From NCBI GenBank assembly GCA_030430075.1, contig JAUIGN010000039.1, positions 1 to 64,000 of the forward strand: DNA of 64,000 bases. The letters are read 5' to 3'. The first letter of the stretch is position 1; every line of letters starts with the position of its first letter. Source of the stretch: a bacterium. Its GTDB lineage: Bacteria; Planctomycetota; Planctomycetia; Pirellulales; Pirellulaceae. Position numbers and translations under genes: made by a program. Below the pieces are notes generated by a model. It was not told where the DNA came from. It did not search any database and was given only the letters and a program-made list of their open reading frames with translations. Positions 35,685 through 45,445 of this stretch are shown here, piece by piece.

Positions 35685-38231
35685 TCACTCGGCGCCCAAC
35701 GGCAGTTCCAGATCGAGGTCGTCGCGGTTGGCTTGGAACCCGTCTCCGTCAACATCGACAAAGATCGGATTGGAGACGGCAACCGGGGGTCGCAAGCCGG
35801 CTTGGGTGCCCATCACCCGCCCCAAGCTCAACCCTTCGCCGATCGCCGCCACAATCACGTGGGCATCCGTCTTGAATTCCATCGGGATCTGGGCGTCAAA
35901 CTTGACGACCTCGTTGGCAAAGCTGGCGGGCGTCGTGCGGCGCGTAAAATTGAGTGACTCGACGGCCCGGCCGTTGACGAAGACTTGAACGCGGTTGATA
36001 TCGAGCCAGTTGGAGCACTGCACGCGAACATGCAGTTCGGCCGTTCCTTCGGCAACACGCAGATCATCGCCCGGCAGCGCAGCAACCGGCCGGCCGTCGG
36101 TGGCCGTCTGGAGGGACACTTCCATGAAGGGGCCGGTGGTCATGACCAGCCGACCACGCTCGGTCGCGTGGACGACGTCCATCGTCTGGATCGCCGCGGG
36201 ATCATCGGTGGGACTGTGGATATAGTTCCGCAACCATCCCGATCCGTGATCGTTGTAATGGGCGTCGGTGTTGACCACGCCAGGGATTCGATAACCCAGG
36301 TTCAGCAGTTGCATCCAGTGGAAAATCGGGTTGCGGGCCAGTTTGCCATCGGCATTCCGCTCAGGCTTGCTGAAGATGCCTTCGGGAGGGTGGACCTCCA
36401 TCACGTCCATAAAGCCAAACATTCCTTCGAAGCCGCCGTCCGGTTTGCCGTTCAGGTCACGATCGCCGACGATCTGCACCAGGTTTGGATGGTTTTCTTG
36501 AACGAGCTTGTCACTGTTGTTGTCCCACATGGCCAGCCGTTCGATCTGCAGCAGTGGGTTGCTGTCCGTTCGAGGCCCGCCGCCATCCTGGGTGCGTGGC
36601 CGATGCAGGAGCGGAAAAGCGTTCTGGTGATTGACGGGCAGCAGGCCGCCGGTCAATTCCATTCCGGTGCAGGTCGCCATGACGGCTTCCAGACCGAGCC
36701 GTTCCAGATGAGGTGTATAGCTGTCAACCCGGTTGTGCTCGGTGCAGGGAGCGAACTCGATATGTTCGCCCACCAGGTTCAGAACGCGGCCCAGTTGCCG
36801 GCCGGTGTTGTCGCCCGACGGGGTCGAATGGCTATGGAAATCACTGCTGATCCAGCCTTTCGTATCGACCACGCGTCGCAGTGTCGCCTGCAGTTCGACA
36901 TCCCGCCCACGCTCGACCTCGATCGTCGTGAACACCGCGTCATATTCGGGACCGCGGCTGATGATCACCTCGTAGGTGCCCGGCCCGAGCGGCTGCCGAA
37001 ACGTGCCGTTGTGGCTGTAGTGCAGGTTGCCGACGGCGCGGGCTTCGGAATTCGGCCCGAAGTTGGGCGTCTCCGTGCCGCCGACGCCGTGAAACGCCAC
37101 CTTGCAAGGGATCGGGGCGCCCCTTTGATCACGGATCGTCGCATCCACATAGCCGCAACCGTCCATCTGGATTTCCACGTTGGGGGACGCAGCATCCCCC
37201 CGGTGTGTGACGGACGTACGTCCCAGGGCTTCGACCTTCAATTCAAAGGGGCCGGCCGGTACCGCGAAACGGGCCGTTCCATCATCGGCGGTCCGTGCCG
37301 AACCGCGGGCCTGGCCATCGCGGACCAGCGTGATCTTGGCTCGAGCGACGGGGCCCGCGGGATCCTGGACCTGCACCCGCAACGGAACGCCGGGTCGGCC
37401 GGCGATCTCGTTGGCCAGCCCTTGCAGATGCAATCGCGAGTCCGCCGGAATGATCTTCCGCTGGATCGTGTGCGACTGGCCGGGCGCGAGTGTCAATCTG
37501 GCCGAGCCGTCTTGTTCGAGCAGCAACACCGATCCGCGGCTGCCGCTGCGCTTGACCGAGCGGCCGTCGATCAGCACGCCATACGCCTGGCGGTACCAAG
37601 GCTCGTACGCCCAAAACATGCCGGATTCAGTGTCGCTGCCAAAAGCGAACGGGCCGTCCGCTCGAATCAAATCGCTGATGCTCAGCGAAACCTCTTTTTC
37701 CCCCGGGTTCACGATCGTGGTTTTGACCGACAAGTACGGTTGGGAATCGGCGAGCGAATAGTGAATCGTGACGGTCAACCCGTCACGCGAAGTGGCCGAA
37801 GCGCGCCAATCCACACGCGCGCCCCGGCGTGAGGCGAGCGTGTCGGTTGCAACGGCCCCGCCGTCAACCTCGAGATGCACCGTGTTGGGATCCCCAACAA
37901 CCAGTGGCATCCCATTGGGATGGTACGCGCTTAACTGGTCGTTTTGCCGATCGGCTCGCGTCAAGTCGATGATCATGCCTCCCACGCTCCGCACCGTCAT
38001 GTTGGCATTGCGGCCCCGCAGAGGCTCGGCAATCACCGCGACCAGTTGGTCGTTGCGCACCACGTAGTCCCCGTAGATGCAATCGACTTCTTTGCCCTGC
38101 GGGGCAAACGCATCCCACGTCTCGGGCGTCAAGCGGGCGACCTCGACCGCGGAACTCACCAGCGGAGTAAAACTGGCCAGGAGAGCGAGCGCGACACCTC
38201 GTACGCGCCGGAGCATTCGAATCGTGGTCAT
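35685..38231 (-). CDS. PHP-domain CehA/McbA-like exported metallohydrolase
   Basis: 848 residues with a Sec signal (GVALALLASFTPLVSSAVEV). Residues about 30-270 are a beta-rich region. A carboxypeptidase-regulatory-like segment follows (about 285-440, TADDGTARFAVPAGPFELKV). The PHP metallophosphoesterase-like domain spans about 455-720, with metal-ligand motifs WISSDFHSHSTPSGDN, FAPCTEHNRVDSY and GVVNTDAHYNDHGSGW. CehA/McbA family members include esterase-type hydrolases, but the natural substrate here is unknown. It diverges from the cytochrome gene at 38677. Confidence 0.85.
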   Translation of the reverse strand: MTTIRMLRRVRGVALALLASFTPLVSSAVEVARLTPETWDAFAPQGKEVDCIYGDYVVRNDQLVAVIAEPLRGRNANMTVRSVGGMIIDLTRADRQNDQLSAYHPNGMPLVVGDPNTVHLEVDGGAVATDTLASRRGARVDWRASATSRDGLTVTIHYSLADSQPYLSVKTTIVNPGEKEVSLSISDLIRADGPFAFGSDTESGMFWAYEPWYRQAYGVLIDGRSVKRSGSRGSVLLLEQDGSARLTLAPGQSHTIQRKIIPADSRLHLQGLANEIAGRPGVPLRVQVQDPAGPVARAKITLVRDGQARGSARTADDGTARFAVPAGPFELKVEALGRTSVTHRGDAASPNVEIQMDGCGYVDATIRDQRGAPIPCKVAFHGVGGTETPNFGPNSEARAVGNLHYSHNGTFRQPLGPGTYEVIISRGPEYDAVFTTIEVERGRDVELQATLRRVVDTKGWISSDFHSHSTPSGDNTGRQLGRVLNLVGEHIEFAPCTEHNRVDSYTPHLERLGLEAVMATCTGMELTGGLLPVNHQNAFPLLHRPRTQDGGGPRTDSNPLLQIERLAMWDNNSDKLVQENHPNLVQIVGDRDLNGKPDGGFEGMFGFMDVMEVHPPEGIFSKPERNADGKLARNPIFHWMQLLNLGYRIPGVVNTDAHYNDHGSGWLRNYIHSPTDDPAAIQTMDVVHATERGRLVMTTGPFMEVSLQTATDGRPVAALPGDDLRVAEGTAELHVRVQCSNWLDINRVQVFVNGRAVESLNFTRRTTPASFANEVVKFDAQIPMEFKTDAHVIVAAIGEGLSLGRVMGTQAGLRPPVAVSNPIFVDVDGDGFQANRDDLDLELPLGAE

Positions 38232-38676
38232 CTTGGTAGCCTCGAGAAAGTGCTTGGAACCGGGAGTGCCTTCACAGGATACACGCCCACAACTTGCCGA
38301 CCAAGCCGGCCCGAACTACCGTGAATGGAGTCGCGATCGCGAAGTTGATGGCATACCCCGTACGCGCCGTCGCCGCAGCCGACCCCACGGGAAAAACGGC
38401 ATCCACGAGCTCCGACCAGTTCGCGGCACCGATTGACATTGATTGCCGAAACACCTCATATTCCTGTATTCTTCACGCATCTCTTTCCGAACCTTCATTC
38501 CATTCGGCGGTCAGGATTCGACGGGGCTTCTTCGTCTCGACTCACCAGGCGTGCCGCTGCCGCAACCGGCCGAGACACCGGGCACAACGTCACACCCCGT
38601 CCGCCGCCCCGAATTCCGCGACGTCCATTGCTTTCGCTTTCCCGCTTCCGCATCGCCTCACCTCCTGGAGTTCGTT
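38232..38676. other. Divergent intergenic region
   Basis: 445 bases between the PHP hydrolase (minus) and the pentahaem cytochrome gene (plus). It should contain both promoters. The cytochrome frame is open back to 38443, but that part is Pro/Ser/Arg-rich and precedes the signal peptide, so I treat it as untranslated. No clear -35/-10 pair or RNA gene was seen. Confidence 0.4.
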
Positions 38677-41535
38677 ATGGTCGCCTCTTCCGGCCACTTG
38701 TCGCGATGGATTCAAGCGCACCGCACATGGGGCCGCCTGGTTGGCTCGACCGGTCGTACCACGTGGCCCGCGGTTCTCCTCTGGTGGTGCGTACCGTTGC
38801 TGGGCAACCTGGGGACGTACGCGAGCGCGGACGGTGTCGAGCCGGATCGCCATCCCGTCATTGCGGGTTACGAACGCTTCTACGCGACGCAACCGCCAGG
38901 CTCCGCCGCCGGTGGTCGATTGTTGCTGGGCGAGTTGAATTGCATCTCGTGCCACGAAGCGGGAGGTGCCGCCGCCCATCTGCTGCCGAAGCAGGCGCCG
39001 ATTCTGGACCACGTCGGGCAACGTGTGCGGCCAGCGTACCTTCGCGCCTTTCTCGCCAATCCACACGCGGTGAAACCGGGGACGACGATGCCGAACCTGT
39101 TTGCCGGAGTGGAGGAGACCGAGCGGGAGCGGCAGATCGATGCGTTAGTGCATCTGCTGGCCTCGACGGGACGGATCCGGGAATCCGCGCCCGTCACCGC
39201 GGCCGCGCGGCGGGGAGAGGCCCTGTTTCACACGGTCGGCTGCGTCGCCTGTCATAACGAACGGCGGACTGACGCCGATTTGCTGGCGACGTCCGTGCCG
39301 CTGCCGCCGGTGATGGAAGCCAAGTACTCGGTGCCGGGGCTGGCGGCCTTTCTGACCAACCCGCTGGAGGCACGGCCCGGTGGCCGGATGCCTCACCTGA
39401 ACTTGAGCACGGAAGAGGCCCGAGATCTTGCCTGTTACCTGCTACAGGACCTGGATGTCGAAGGTTCGCTGACGTTTTCCTACTACGAGGGAAACTGGCA
39501 AACGCTGCCCAATTTCGCTCGCCTGACACCGAAGATCCGGGGCCAGGCATCCAGCTTTGACGTGAATGTGAACGCAAAGGACCATTTCGGCCTCGTGTTC
39601 GATGGCCTTTTCCGAGTCTCCCGGGACGGCCGCTACCGCTTCCACCTCGGTTCGGACGATGGCGCTCGCCTCTCCATCAACGGCCAGCCGTTAATCGATG
39701 TCGACGGGATTCACCCCTTGTCCTTCAAGGCGGGCGAAGTCGAATTGTCGGCCGGCGTCCATCAGGTTCACGTCGAGTACTTTGAGCAAGGGGGCGAGCA
39801 GGAATTGCGGGTGGAATTCGAGGGCCCCGAGCTAAAGCGGCAGTCGCTCGAGTTCGCTTTGGTCACGTCGCGTGAAGAGGGGCCGGACGATGACCGGCTG
39901 AACGTTGACGCTGGGAAGGTCGCCGAGGGAAAGCGCTTGTTCAGCCGTCTGGGCTGCGCCGCCTGCCACCAGTTACAGCCGCCGGGGACCGACGCACCGC
40001 TTGCTGTGCAGCAACAGAGCCCGCCACGACGTGCCCGGTCACTTGCCGAACTGATTCCGCTCGTCGACCGACAACCGTCCGGATGCCTCAGTCCGACGGG
40101 CAGCGCCGGCCGCCCACATTACGGGCTGACTTCCCAACAGAGCAACTCGGTAAGCGCGGCCCTGCAGGCGATTGGCAGCCTGAGTCCACCGGCCAACGAA
40201 GCACGAATCGACCACACGTTGACGGCATTCAATTGCCGCGCGTGTCATGCGCGGGACAAGCAGGGCGGTGTCGAGGCGGCTCGCAATGCGGCCTTCAAAT
40301 CGAATCAGCCGGAGATGGGTGACGAAGGCCGGATTCCGCCAGCCCTTGACGGCGTCGGCGCCAAGCTTCGCTCCGACTGGCTGCGCCATGTTTTCAGCAA
40401 CGGCGCGAAGGATCGCCCCTACATGTTGACCCGGATGCCCCGCTTTGGCGCCGCCAACGTCGGTCACCTGGTGCCTGCGTTTGAAGCGGTCGACGCGACC
40501 GACCCAGCCCCCGCCGTCAGCACCGACATTCCGGTTCGCCGCCTGAAAGCAGCCGGCCGACGTCTAGTCGGTGCACAAGGCTTCTCCTGCATCAAATGCC
40601 ACACCTGGGGCAACATGAAGGCGACCGGCATTCAGTCGATCGGCATGACGACCATGACGCGGCGATTGAAACCGTCTTGGTTTGTTCCTTACGTGCTGGA
40701 CCCGCAGTCGTATCGTCCGGGAACCCGCATGCCGGCTGCCTGGCCGATGGGCCAGGTCCTGCTCCCCAAGCTGTTGGATGGCAAAGCGGAGACACAGATC
40801 CACGCGGTCTGGGAATACTTGAGCGACGGCGATCAGGCACCAATGCCGACCGGGCTGGGAGGGGACCCGATCGTGCTCAGACCGGTCGACGAACCGATTC
40901 TCTACCGCAACTTCATCGCCGGGGCCGGCCCACGAGCGATCGGGGTGGGCTATCCGGAAGGTGTCAACCTGGCATTTGATGCGAACAATCTCCGCCTGGC
41001 CGTCATCTGGCACAACGCTTTCATGGACGCGGCCAAGCACTGGCGCGGGCGGGGCCCCGGGTTTCAAACGCCCCTGGGAGACAATGTTTTGAACCTGCAC
41101 GACGGTGCCCCGCTGGCCCTGCTGGCCACTCCGGACGCGGGCTGGCCCCAGGAGACGGCCCGGCAGTCCGGACACCGGTTCCTGGGCTACGACCTCGATG
41201 AACACCGGCGCCCCACTTTTCGGTATCGGTGGAACGACGTCCTGGTCGAAGACGATTTCGAGCCGACCAGCGACGAAGAATTCACACCCTTGCGCCGTAC
41301 GCTGACGTTCACTGCACCGCAACCGATCGACCATGCCTGGTGGCGAGCGGTGACCGCCTCGTCGATCGAGCCGCTCGGCAACGGCACTTATCGTGTCGAC
41401 GACCAATGGACCGTCAAGCTGAACACGTCGGCAGGAACGCCGCGTCTCCGCCAGGCCGACGGGAACATGGAACTCCTCGTACCAATCCTGGCGAATGCCG
41501 TCCGCCAAACGGTGACCCAGGAGTTTATCTGGTAA
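38677..41535 (+). CDS. Pentahaem c-type cytochrome with PA14 domain
   Basis: 952 residues from ATG at 38677, with TGGAG eight bases upstream. An N-terminal hydrophobic segment (TTWPAVLLWWCVPLLGNLG) directs export. Five CXXCH haem-c motifs are visible: CISCH (Cys89), CVACH (Cys189), CAACH (Cys427), CRACH (Cys520) and CIKCH (Cys638). A PA14 carbohydrate-binding-type domain lies between haems 2 and 3 (about 262-395; FDGLFRVSRDGRYRFHLGSD). The ~270 residues after haem 5 are a conserved-looking domain I cannot name (RAIGVGYPEGVNLAFDANNL). Periplasmic electron transfer coupled to a downstream dehydrogenase is inferred from the two plus-strand propeller genes that follow. Confidence 0.88.
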   Translation: MVASSGHLSRWIQAHRTWGRLVGSTGRTTWPAVLLWWCVPLLGNLGTYASADGVEPDRHPVIAGYERFYATQPPGSAAGGRLLLGELNCISCHEAGGAAAHLLPKQAPILDHVGQRVRPAYLRAFLANPHAVKPGTTMPNLFAGVEETERERQIDALVHLLASTGRIRESAPVTAAARRGEALFHTVGCVACHNERRTDADLLATSVPLPPVMEAKYSVPGLAAFLTNPLEARPGGRMPHLNLSTEEARDLACYLLQDLDVEGSLTFSYYEGNWQTLPNFARLTPKIRGQASSFDVNVNAKDHFGLVFDGLFRVSRDGRYRFHLGSDDGARLSINGQPLIDVDGIHPLSFKAGEVELSAGVHQVHVEYFEQGGEQELRVEFEGPELKRQSLEFALVTSREEGPDDDRLNVDAGKVAEGKRLFSRLGCAACHQLQPPGTDAPLAVQQQSPPRRARSLAELIPLVDRQPSGCLSPTGSAGRPHYGLTSQQSNSVSAALQAIGSLSPPANEARIDHTLTAFNCRACHARDKQGGVEAARNAAFKSNQPEMGDEGRIPPALDGVGAKLRSDWLRHVFSNGAKDRPYMLTRMPRFGAANVGHLVPAFEAVDATDPAPAVSTDIPVRRLKAAGRRLVGAQGFSCIKCHTWGNMKATGIQSIGMTTMTRRLKPSWFVPYVLDPQSYRPGTRMPAAWPMGQVLLPKLLDGKAETQIHAVWEYLSDGDQAPMPTGLGGDPIVLRPVDEPILYRNFIAGAGPRAIGVGYPEGVNLAFDANNLRLAVIWHNAFMDAAKHWRGRGPGFQTPLGDNVLNLHDGAPLALLATPDAGWPQETARQSGHRFLGYDLDEHRRPTFRYRWNDVLVEDDFEPTSDEEFTPLRRTLTFTAPQPIDHAWWRAVTASSIEPLGNGTYRVDDQWTVKLNTSAGTPRLRQADGNMELLVPILANAVRQTVTQEFIW

Positions 41536-41615
41536 CCGCGGCCCGGAGGAGCGGTGCGACAGCTCGCGCCGCTCGCCTGCCCCGCTGTCCAATATCCATT
41601 GTCAACCAACTTTGC

Positions 41616-43223
41616 ATGAGATCGATCATGAGCGAGACCGCGTCAATCGACGTCCGAGTCGTGGGGCAGCCAGCCAAAGCCGGGGCAACCACGGGTGCTC
41701 TTCCCTGGGCGGAAGCCATCCACACGGTGCGGCAACAGATCATCGCCATCGGGGCATTTCTGATCGTCGCCCTGGCAACCATCTACACCGCTTGCGGACA
41801 GGCACCGGCGGAAGAAGACGACTATCGCATCACGCCCTTGCCGATCCCCCCGGGGATCGTCCTGGAAGCGGGCGGCTTGGAACTGATGCCTGACGGCCAA
41901 CTGGCGGTCGCGACACGCCGCGGCGACATTTACCTGGTCGATCGTCCCTTCGCCGACCCGCCCGTCGATCTCAAGTTCACGCGGTTCGCCAGCGGCCTGC
42001 ACGAAGTGTTGGGGATTTCCGCCCATGACGGCTGGCTCTACGCCACCCAACGATGCGAGCTCTCGCGACTGAAGGACCTCGACGGCGACGGCCGCGCGGA
42101 TCGATTCGAAAACGTTTGTGATCTCTGGGAAATCAGCGGCGACTATCACGAGTACGCGTTCGGAACACCGCCCGACAAGGACGGCAACATCTGGGTCGTG
42201 CTCTGCTTGACCGGCTCGTTCAACAGCAACGTTCCTTTTCGCGGCTGGTGCGTGCGCGTTACACCCACGGGTGAGATGATCCCCACCTGTTCCGGCATTC
42301 GTTCGCCGGGGGGCATCGCCATGAACGCCGTCGGTGACGTGTTTTACACCGACAACCAAGGCCCGTGGAACGGCACCTGCAGCCTCAAACACCTCAAGCC
42401 CGGTTCGTTCCAGGGACATCCGGGGGGAAATCGCTGGTTCGAGCTGACCGACGCGCTGGGAGACCGACCGCTGGAGCCGACGAGCGGCAGTCGCATGATG
42501 GTTGAGGCGGCCAGGATTCCCGAACTGGAACCGCCGGCCGTCTATTTTCCCTACAAGAAGATGGGCCAATCGGCCAGTGGGATCGCCTGCGATTTGACAG
42601 GCGGCAAGTTCGGCCCGTTCGCCGGCCAACTGTTCGTTGGCGACCAGACGTTCAGTACCGTCATGCGTGTCTGTTTGGAACAGGTGGCCGGCCATTATCA
42701 GGGCGCCTGCTTTCCCTTCAAGGAAGGATTCGGTTCCGGTACGCTCTCCCTGCGCCTGACCGAAAAGGGAATGTTCGTGGGAGGTACGAATCGGGGCTGG
42801 GGATCGCGCGGCAATAAGCCGTTTGCCCTCGACCGCCTGGTCTGGACCGGCAAGATTCCCTTCGAAGTCCACGAGATGAAGGCCAAACCGGACGGCTTTG
42901 AACTGCGGTTCACGCAACCGATCGACGCGGCGTCTGCCGCCGACGTTACATCTTATTCCCTGGAAACGTACACCTACATCTATCAAGCCAGCTACGGCAG
43001 CCCCGAAGTCGATCACACAACACCGGCGATCAAGGCAGCCCGTGTCTCCGCAGATGGGCTTGGTGTACACCTGCAAATCGAAGGCCTGCAGATCGGACAC
43101 GTTCACGAACTGCACCTGCCCGGCGTACGTTCCGCGGCCGGCGAGGCGCTGCTGCACGATGTCGGCTACTACACGCTGAATTATCTACCAACTCCAGCGT
43201 CGGCTGCCGCCATGCCTGAATAG
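41616..43223 (+). CDS. Sorbosone/glucose-dehydrogenase-like beta-propeller protein
   Basis: 535 residues from ATG at 41616; ATG at 41628 is equally possible. A longer frame to 41229 overlaps the cytochrome gene and is ignored. The hydrophobic segment IIAIGAFLIVALATIYTACG (about 42-61) serves as signal or anchor; its Cys context is not a canonical lipobox. Propeller motifs include GGLELMPDGQLAVATRRGDI, FASGLHEVLGISAHDGWLYA, LKDLDGDGRADRFE, TCSGIRSPGGIAMN, VFYTDNQGPWNG and GQLFVGDQTFSTVMRV. The family includes PQQ-dependent soluble dehydrogenases and many planctomycete homologues without known substrate. Its place after a multihaem cytochrome fits a dehydrogenase-cytochrome pair. Confidence 0.82.
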   Translation: MRSIMSETASIDVRVVGQPAKAGATTGALPWAEAIHTVRQQIIAIGAFLIVALATIYTACGQAPAEEDDYRITPLPIPPGIVLEAGGLELMPDGQLAVATRRGDIYLVDRPFADPPVDLKFTRFASGLHEVLGISAHDGWLYATQRCELSRLKDLDGDGRADRFENVCDLWEISGDYHEYAFGTPPDKDGNIWVVLCLTGSFNSNVPFRGWCVRVTPTGEMIPTCSGIRSPGGIAMNAVGDVFYTDNQGPWNGTCSLKHLKPGSFQGHPGGNRWFELTDALGDRPLEPTSGSRMMVEAARIPELEPPAVYFPYKKMGQSASGIACDLTGGKFGPFAGQLFVGDQTFSTVMRVCLEQVAGHYQGACFPFKEGFGSGTLSLRLTEKGMFVGGTNRGWGSRGNKPFALDRLVWTGKIPFEVHEMKAKPDGFELRFTQPIDAASAADVTSYSLETYTYIYQASYGSPEVDHTTPAIKAARVSADGLGVHLQIEGLQIGHVHELHLPGVRSAAGEALLHDVGYYTLNYLPTPASAAAMPE

Positions 43224-43419
43224 CCCGTCACCCCACCGGTTCAGCGCGGGGCTTCGGGCGAACCGCCATTGACCTGAAGTGCTTGAGATTGCCGGGCAGC
43301 GGATGTAGGATCGCGGGCAGTTCGCGTCGACCCGTTGTCGACCCGTTACCGCGCGGCGACGCGATGCGCAAGACACGATGCGTCCCTTCCCGGCACGACC
43401 CTCGAACCAGAGATCAACG

Positions 43420-44865
43420 ATGCAACCAGCCTCCACTTCAAGACGATTGACGGCAGCCCCTTGGATCATCTCGTGGGTCATACTGGTGTCGCTGCAGTCC
43501 GCCTGGGCCGATTCGCCCGCTTACTTTCGCCGCGACAGCGGGCTGATCGGAGGCAAGCATCCGCTTCCGGGCGATTTCTCTGCGTCTGAGTCGCAGCAAT
43601 GGCGGACGCCGCTGGCAGCAGGGATCTCGACCCCGTGTGTCACCGGTGACGCGATTTTCCTCACGACTTGGGACGAGGAGCAACGCGAGTTGGCGACGGT
43701 CGCTTTGGATCGCGAGACCGGCAAGCTCCGCTGGCGGAACGTCGTACCAACCTCCAGAATCGAGCCGGTCCACGCCGTGGGCAGCCCCGCCTCGTCGTCT
43801 CCGGCTTGTGACGGCAAACGCGTATTCGCCTTTTTCGGCAGCTACGGCCTGCTCTGCTATGATCTCGACGGCAAGTTGCTCTGGAAGAAGGAGATGGGCC
43901 CTTTTCAGGACGAGTTTGGCGCGTCAAGCTCGCCGATCCTCGCCGAGGATCTGGTGATTCTGAACGAAGACCATGACGTCAACAGTTTCCTGGTGGCGAT
44001 CGATCAGCAAACGGGCAACACGGTTTGGAAGACCGCCCGCCCCGAGGCAACCCGCAGTTACTCGACGCCGGTCATTTGGGACGACGGAGACCGCAAACAG
44101 ATTGTCGTCGCCGGCTCATTGCAGTTGGCCGGGTACGATCTGGCGACCGGAAAGAAGCAATGGTGGGTCAATCGCCTCTCGCGGATCGTCGATCCCACGC
44201 CCAACGTCGTTGACGGGCTTGTCTACATCGCCACCTGGACTCCCGGCGGAGATCGGACCGACAGGATTTCCATGGAACCGTATGCCGAAGCCCTGGCGAA
44301 CCTGGACGAGAATCAGGACGGGCGGATCGGTAAGAACGAGTTGCCGGAGGGCAGCCCGGTGATTCCTCGCTTCTTTCGAGTCGACCTGGACCAGGACGGG
44401 GCGCTCAACCGCGCCGAATGGGAGCGCCACGCCCGTGTCTTCGAGCGCGCCCAGAACGTGGCCATGGCGGTCCAGCCAGGCGGCCAGGGAGACGTCACCG
44501 CCACGCATGTCAAATGGGCTTATCAGCGCGCCTTGCCGACGGTCCCCAGTTCCGTGGTTTACCAGGGTGTCATGTACATGGTCAAAGATAGCGGCATCAT
44601 CACCAGCCTCGATGCAACGACCGGCAAGCTGCTCAAGCAGGGGCGGTCCCGAGGGCCGGGAAATTACTACGCGTCCCTGGTCGCCGGCGACGGTAAGGTC
44701 TACCTGGCTAGCGAACGGGGTGTTTTGACCGTGCTGCAAGCGGGACCGGAGTGGGAGATTCTCTCCTCGCACGATTTCGGTGAACGGATCATGGCGACTC
44801 CCGTCGCGGACAAAGGCCAGATGTTCGTTCGTACCGACGAGGCGCTCTACTGCTTCAGCCAGTGA
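43420..44865 (+). CDS. PQQ-like beta-propeller protein with an internal EF-hand pair
   Basis: 481 residues from ATG at 43420; an in-frame ATG at 43378 would lengthen the N-terminus by 14 residues. Signal: WIISWVILVSLQSAWADS. Repeated blade motifs of the A-x-D-x-x-T-G-K-x-x-W type are present (LDRETGKLRWRN, IDQQTGNTVWKT, YDLATGKKQWWV, LDATTGKLLKQG). An inserted helix-loop-helix pair carries two calcium-loop sequences, DENQDGRIGKNEL and DLDQDGALNRAEW. Whether PQQ is bound cannot be judged from sequence alone; many such proteins are non-catalytic propellers. Confidence 0.85.
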   Translation: MQPASTSRRLTAAPWIISWVILVSLQSAWADSPAYFRRDSGLIGGKHPLPGDFSASESQQWRTPLAAGISTPCVTGDAIFLTTWDEEQRELATVALDRETGKLRWRNVVPTSRIEPVHAVGSPASSSPACDGKRVFAFFGSYGLLCYDLDGKLLWKKEMGPFQDEFGASSSPILAEDLVILNEDHDVNSFLVAIDQQTGNTVWKTARPEATRSYSTPVIWDDGDRKQIVVAGSLQLAGYDLATGKKQWWVNRLSRIVDPTPNVVDGLVYIATWTPGGDRTDRISMEPYAEALANLDENQDGRIGKNELPEGSPVIPRFFRVDLDQDGALNRAEWERHARVFERAQNVAMAVQPGGQGDVTATHVKWAYQRALPTVPSSVVYQGVMYMVKDSGIITSLDATTGKLLKQGRSRGPGNYYASLVAGDGKVYLASERGVLTVLQAGPEWEILSSHDFGERIMATPVADKGQMFVRTDEALYCFSQ

Positions 44866-44983
44866 TCGGCCCCAGATCACGAGATGTTGTCGCCGTCCCG
44901 ATCTGGCCCTGAGGATGACCGTTCGCCGATCGGGGCACCGTCACGGAGGGCAAGACACCGCATGACTCGTAAGCTGACCGCGC

Positions 44984-45445
44984 ATGATCGATCCCCAACT
45001 GCAGAAACCGGCCGCGGAGCCACACGCCCGCAAGTGGCCCTGGTGGCAACCCTACCTGTTCACCTCGGGTGTGCTGGCCGCGTTTGTGGTTCTGCTGCTG
45101 TTCTTCGATTTCCTGGCGTCCATTCCCTGGGCCGAGCCGATCCTGTTTGGTCTCCTCACGCTGGCGGCCGTTGTGCACGCGTTTCGAAAGCCGCTGCGGC
45201 CCCCGTCGTACTGGAGTGAACTCGTCCTGGCCCTTGCCTTGGGACTCGGCTGCCTGGCATGCCTTGCCGAGCAACAGGTATTGTTGAGCGTGTGTTACGG
45301 AGCGCTCAGCTTGACCTGGCTGGGTGTGGCGCTCCGCTGTGCCACACTCCGCCGGTCGATGCTGAAGGTGCGATCCGCTGAGCGTAACCGCGCTTTGCAA
45401 GCATTCGAGCAGCAAATTCAGCAGAACCAACCCAGCGAATCTTGA
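44984..45445 (+). CDS. Small integral membrane protein of unknown function
   Basis: 153 residues with four predicted membrane segments (about 25-48, 51-68, 76-94 and 97-116) and a basic, coiled C-terminal tail (LRRSMLKVRSAERNRALQAF). No family was recognised. It lies between the propeller gene and the polytopic membrane protein gene, on the same strand as both. Confidence 0.65.
   Translation: MIDPQLQKPAAEPHARKWPWWQPYLFTSGVLAAFVVLLLFFDFLASIPWAEPILFGLLTLAAVVHAFRKPLRPPSYWSELVLALALGLGCLACLAEQQVLLSVCYGALSLTWLGVALRCATLRRSMLKVRSAERNRALQAFEQQIQQNQPSES

Noticed and set aside
41229..41615. Long upstream extension of the sorbosone-dehydrogenase-like frame
   Set aside because: Most of it overlaps the 3' end of the cytochrome gene out of frame, and it places the membrane segment deep inside the protein.
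41616..43223. Lipoprotein assignment for the sorbosone-dehydrogenase-like protein
   Set aside because: The candidate Cys sits in IYTAC, with Tyr at position -3, and the hydrophobic segment is long and far from the N-terminus, so it is not a canonical lipobox.
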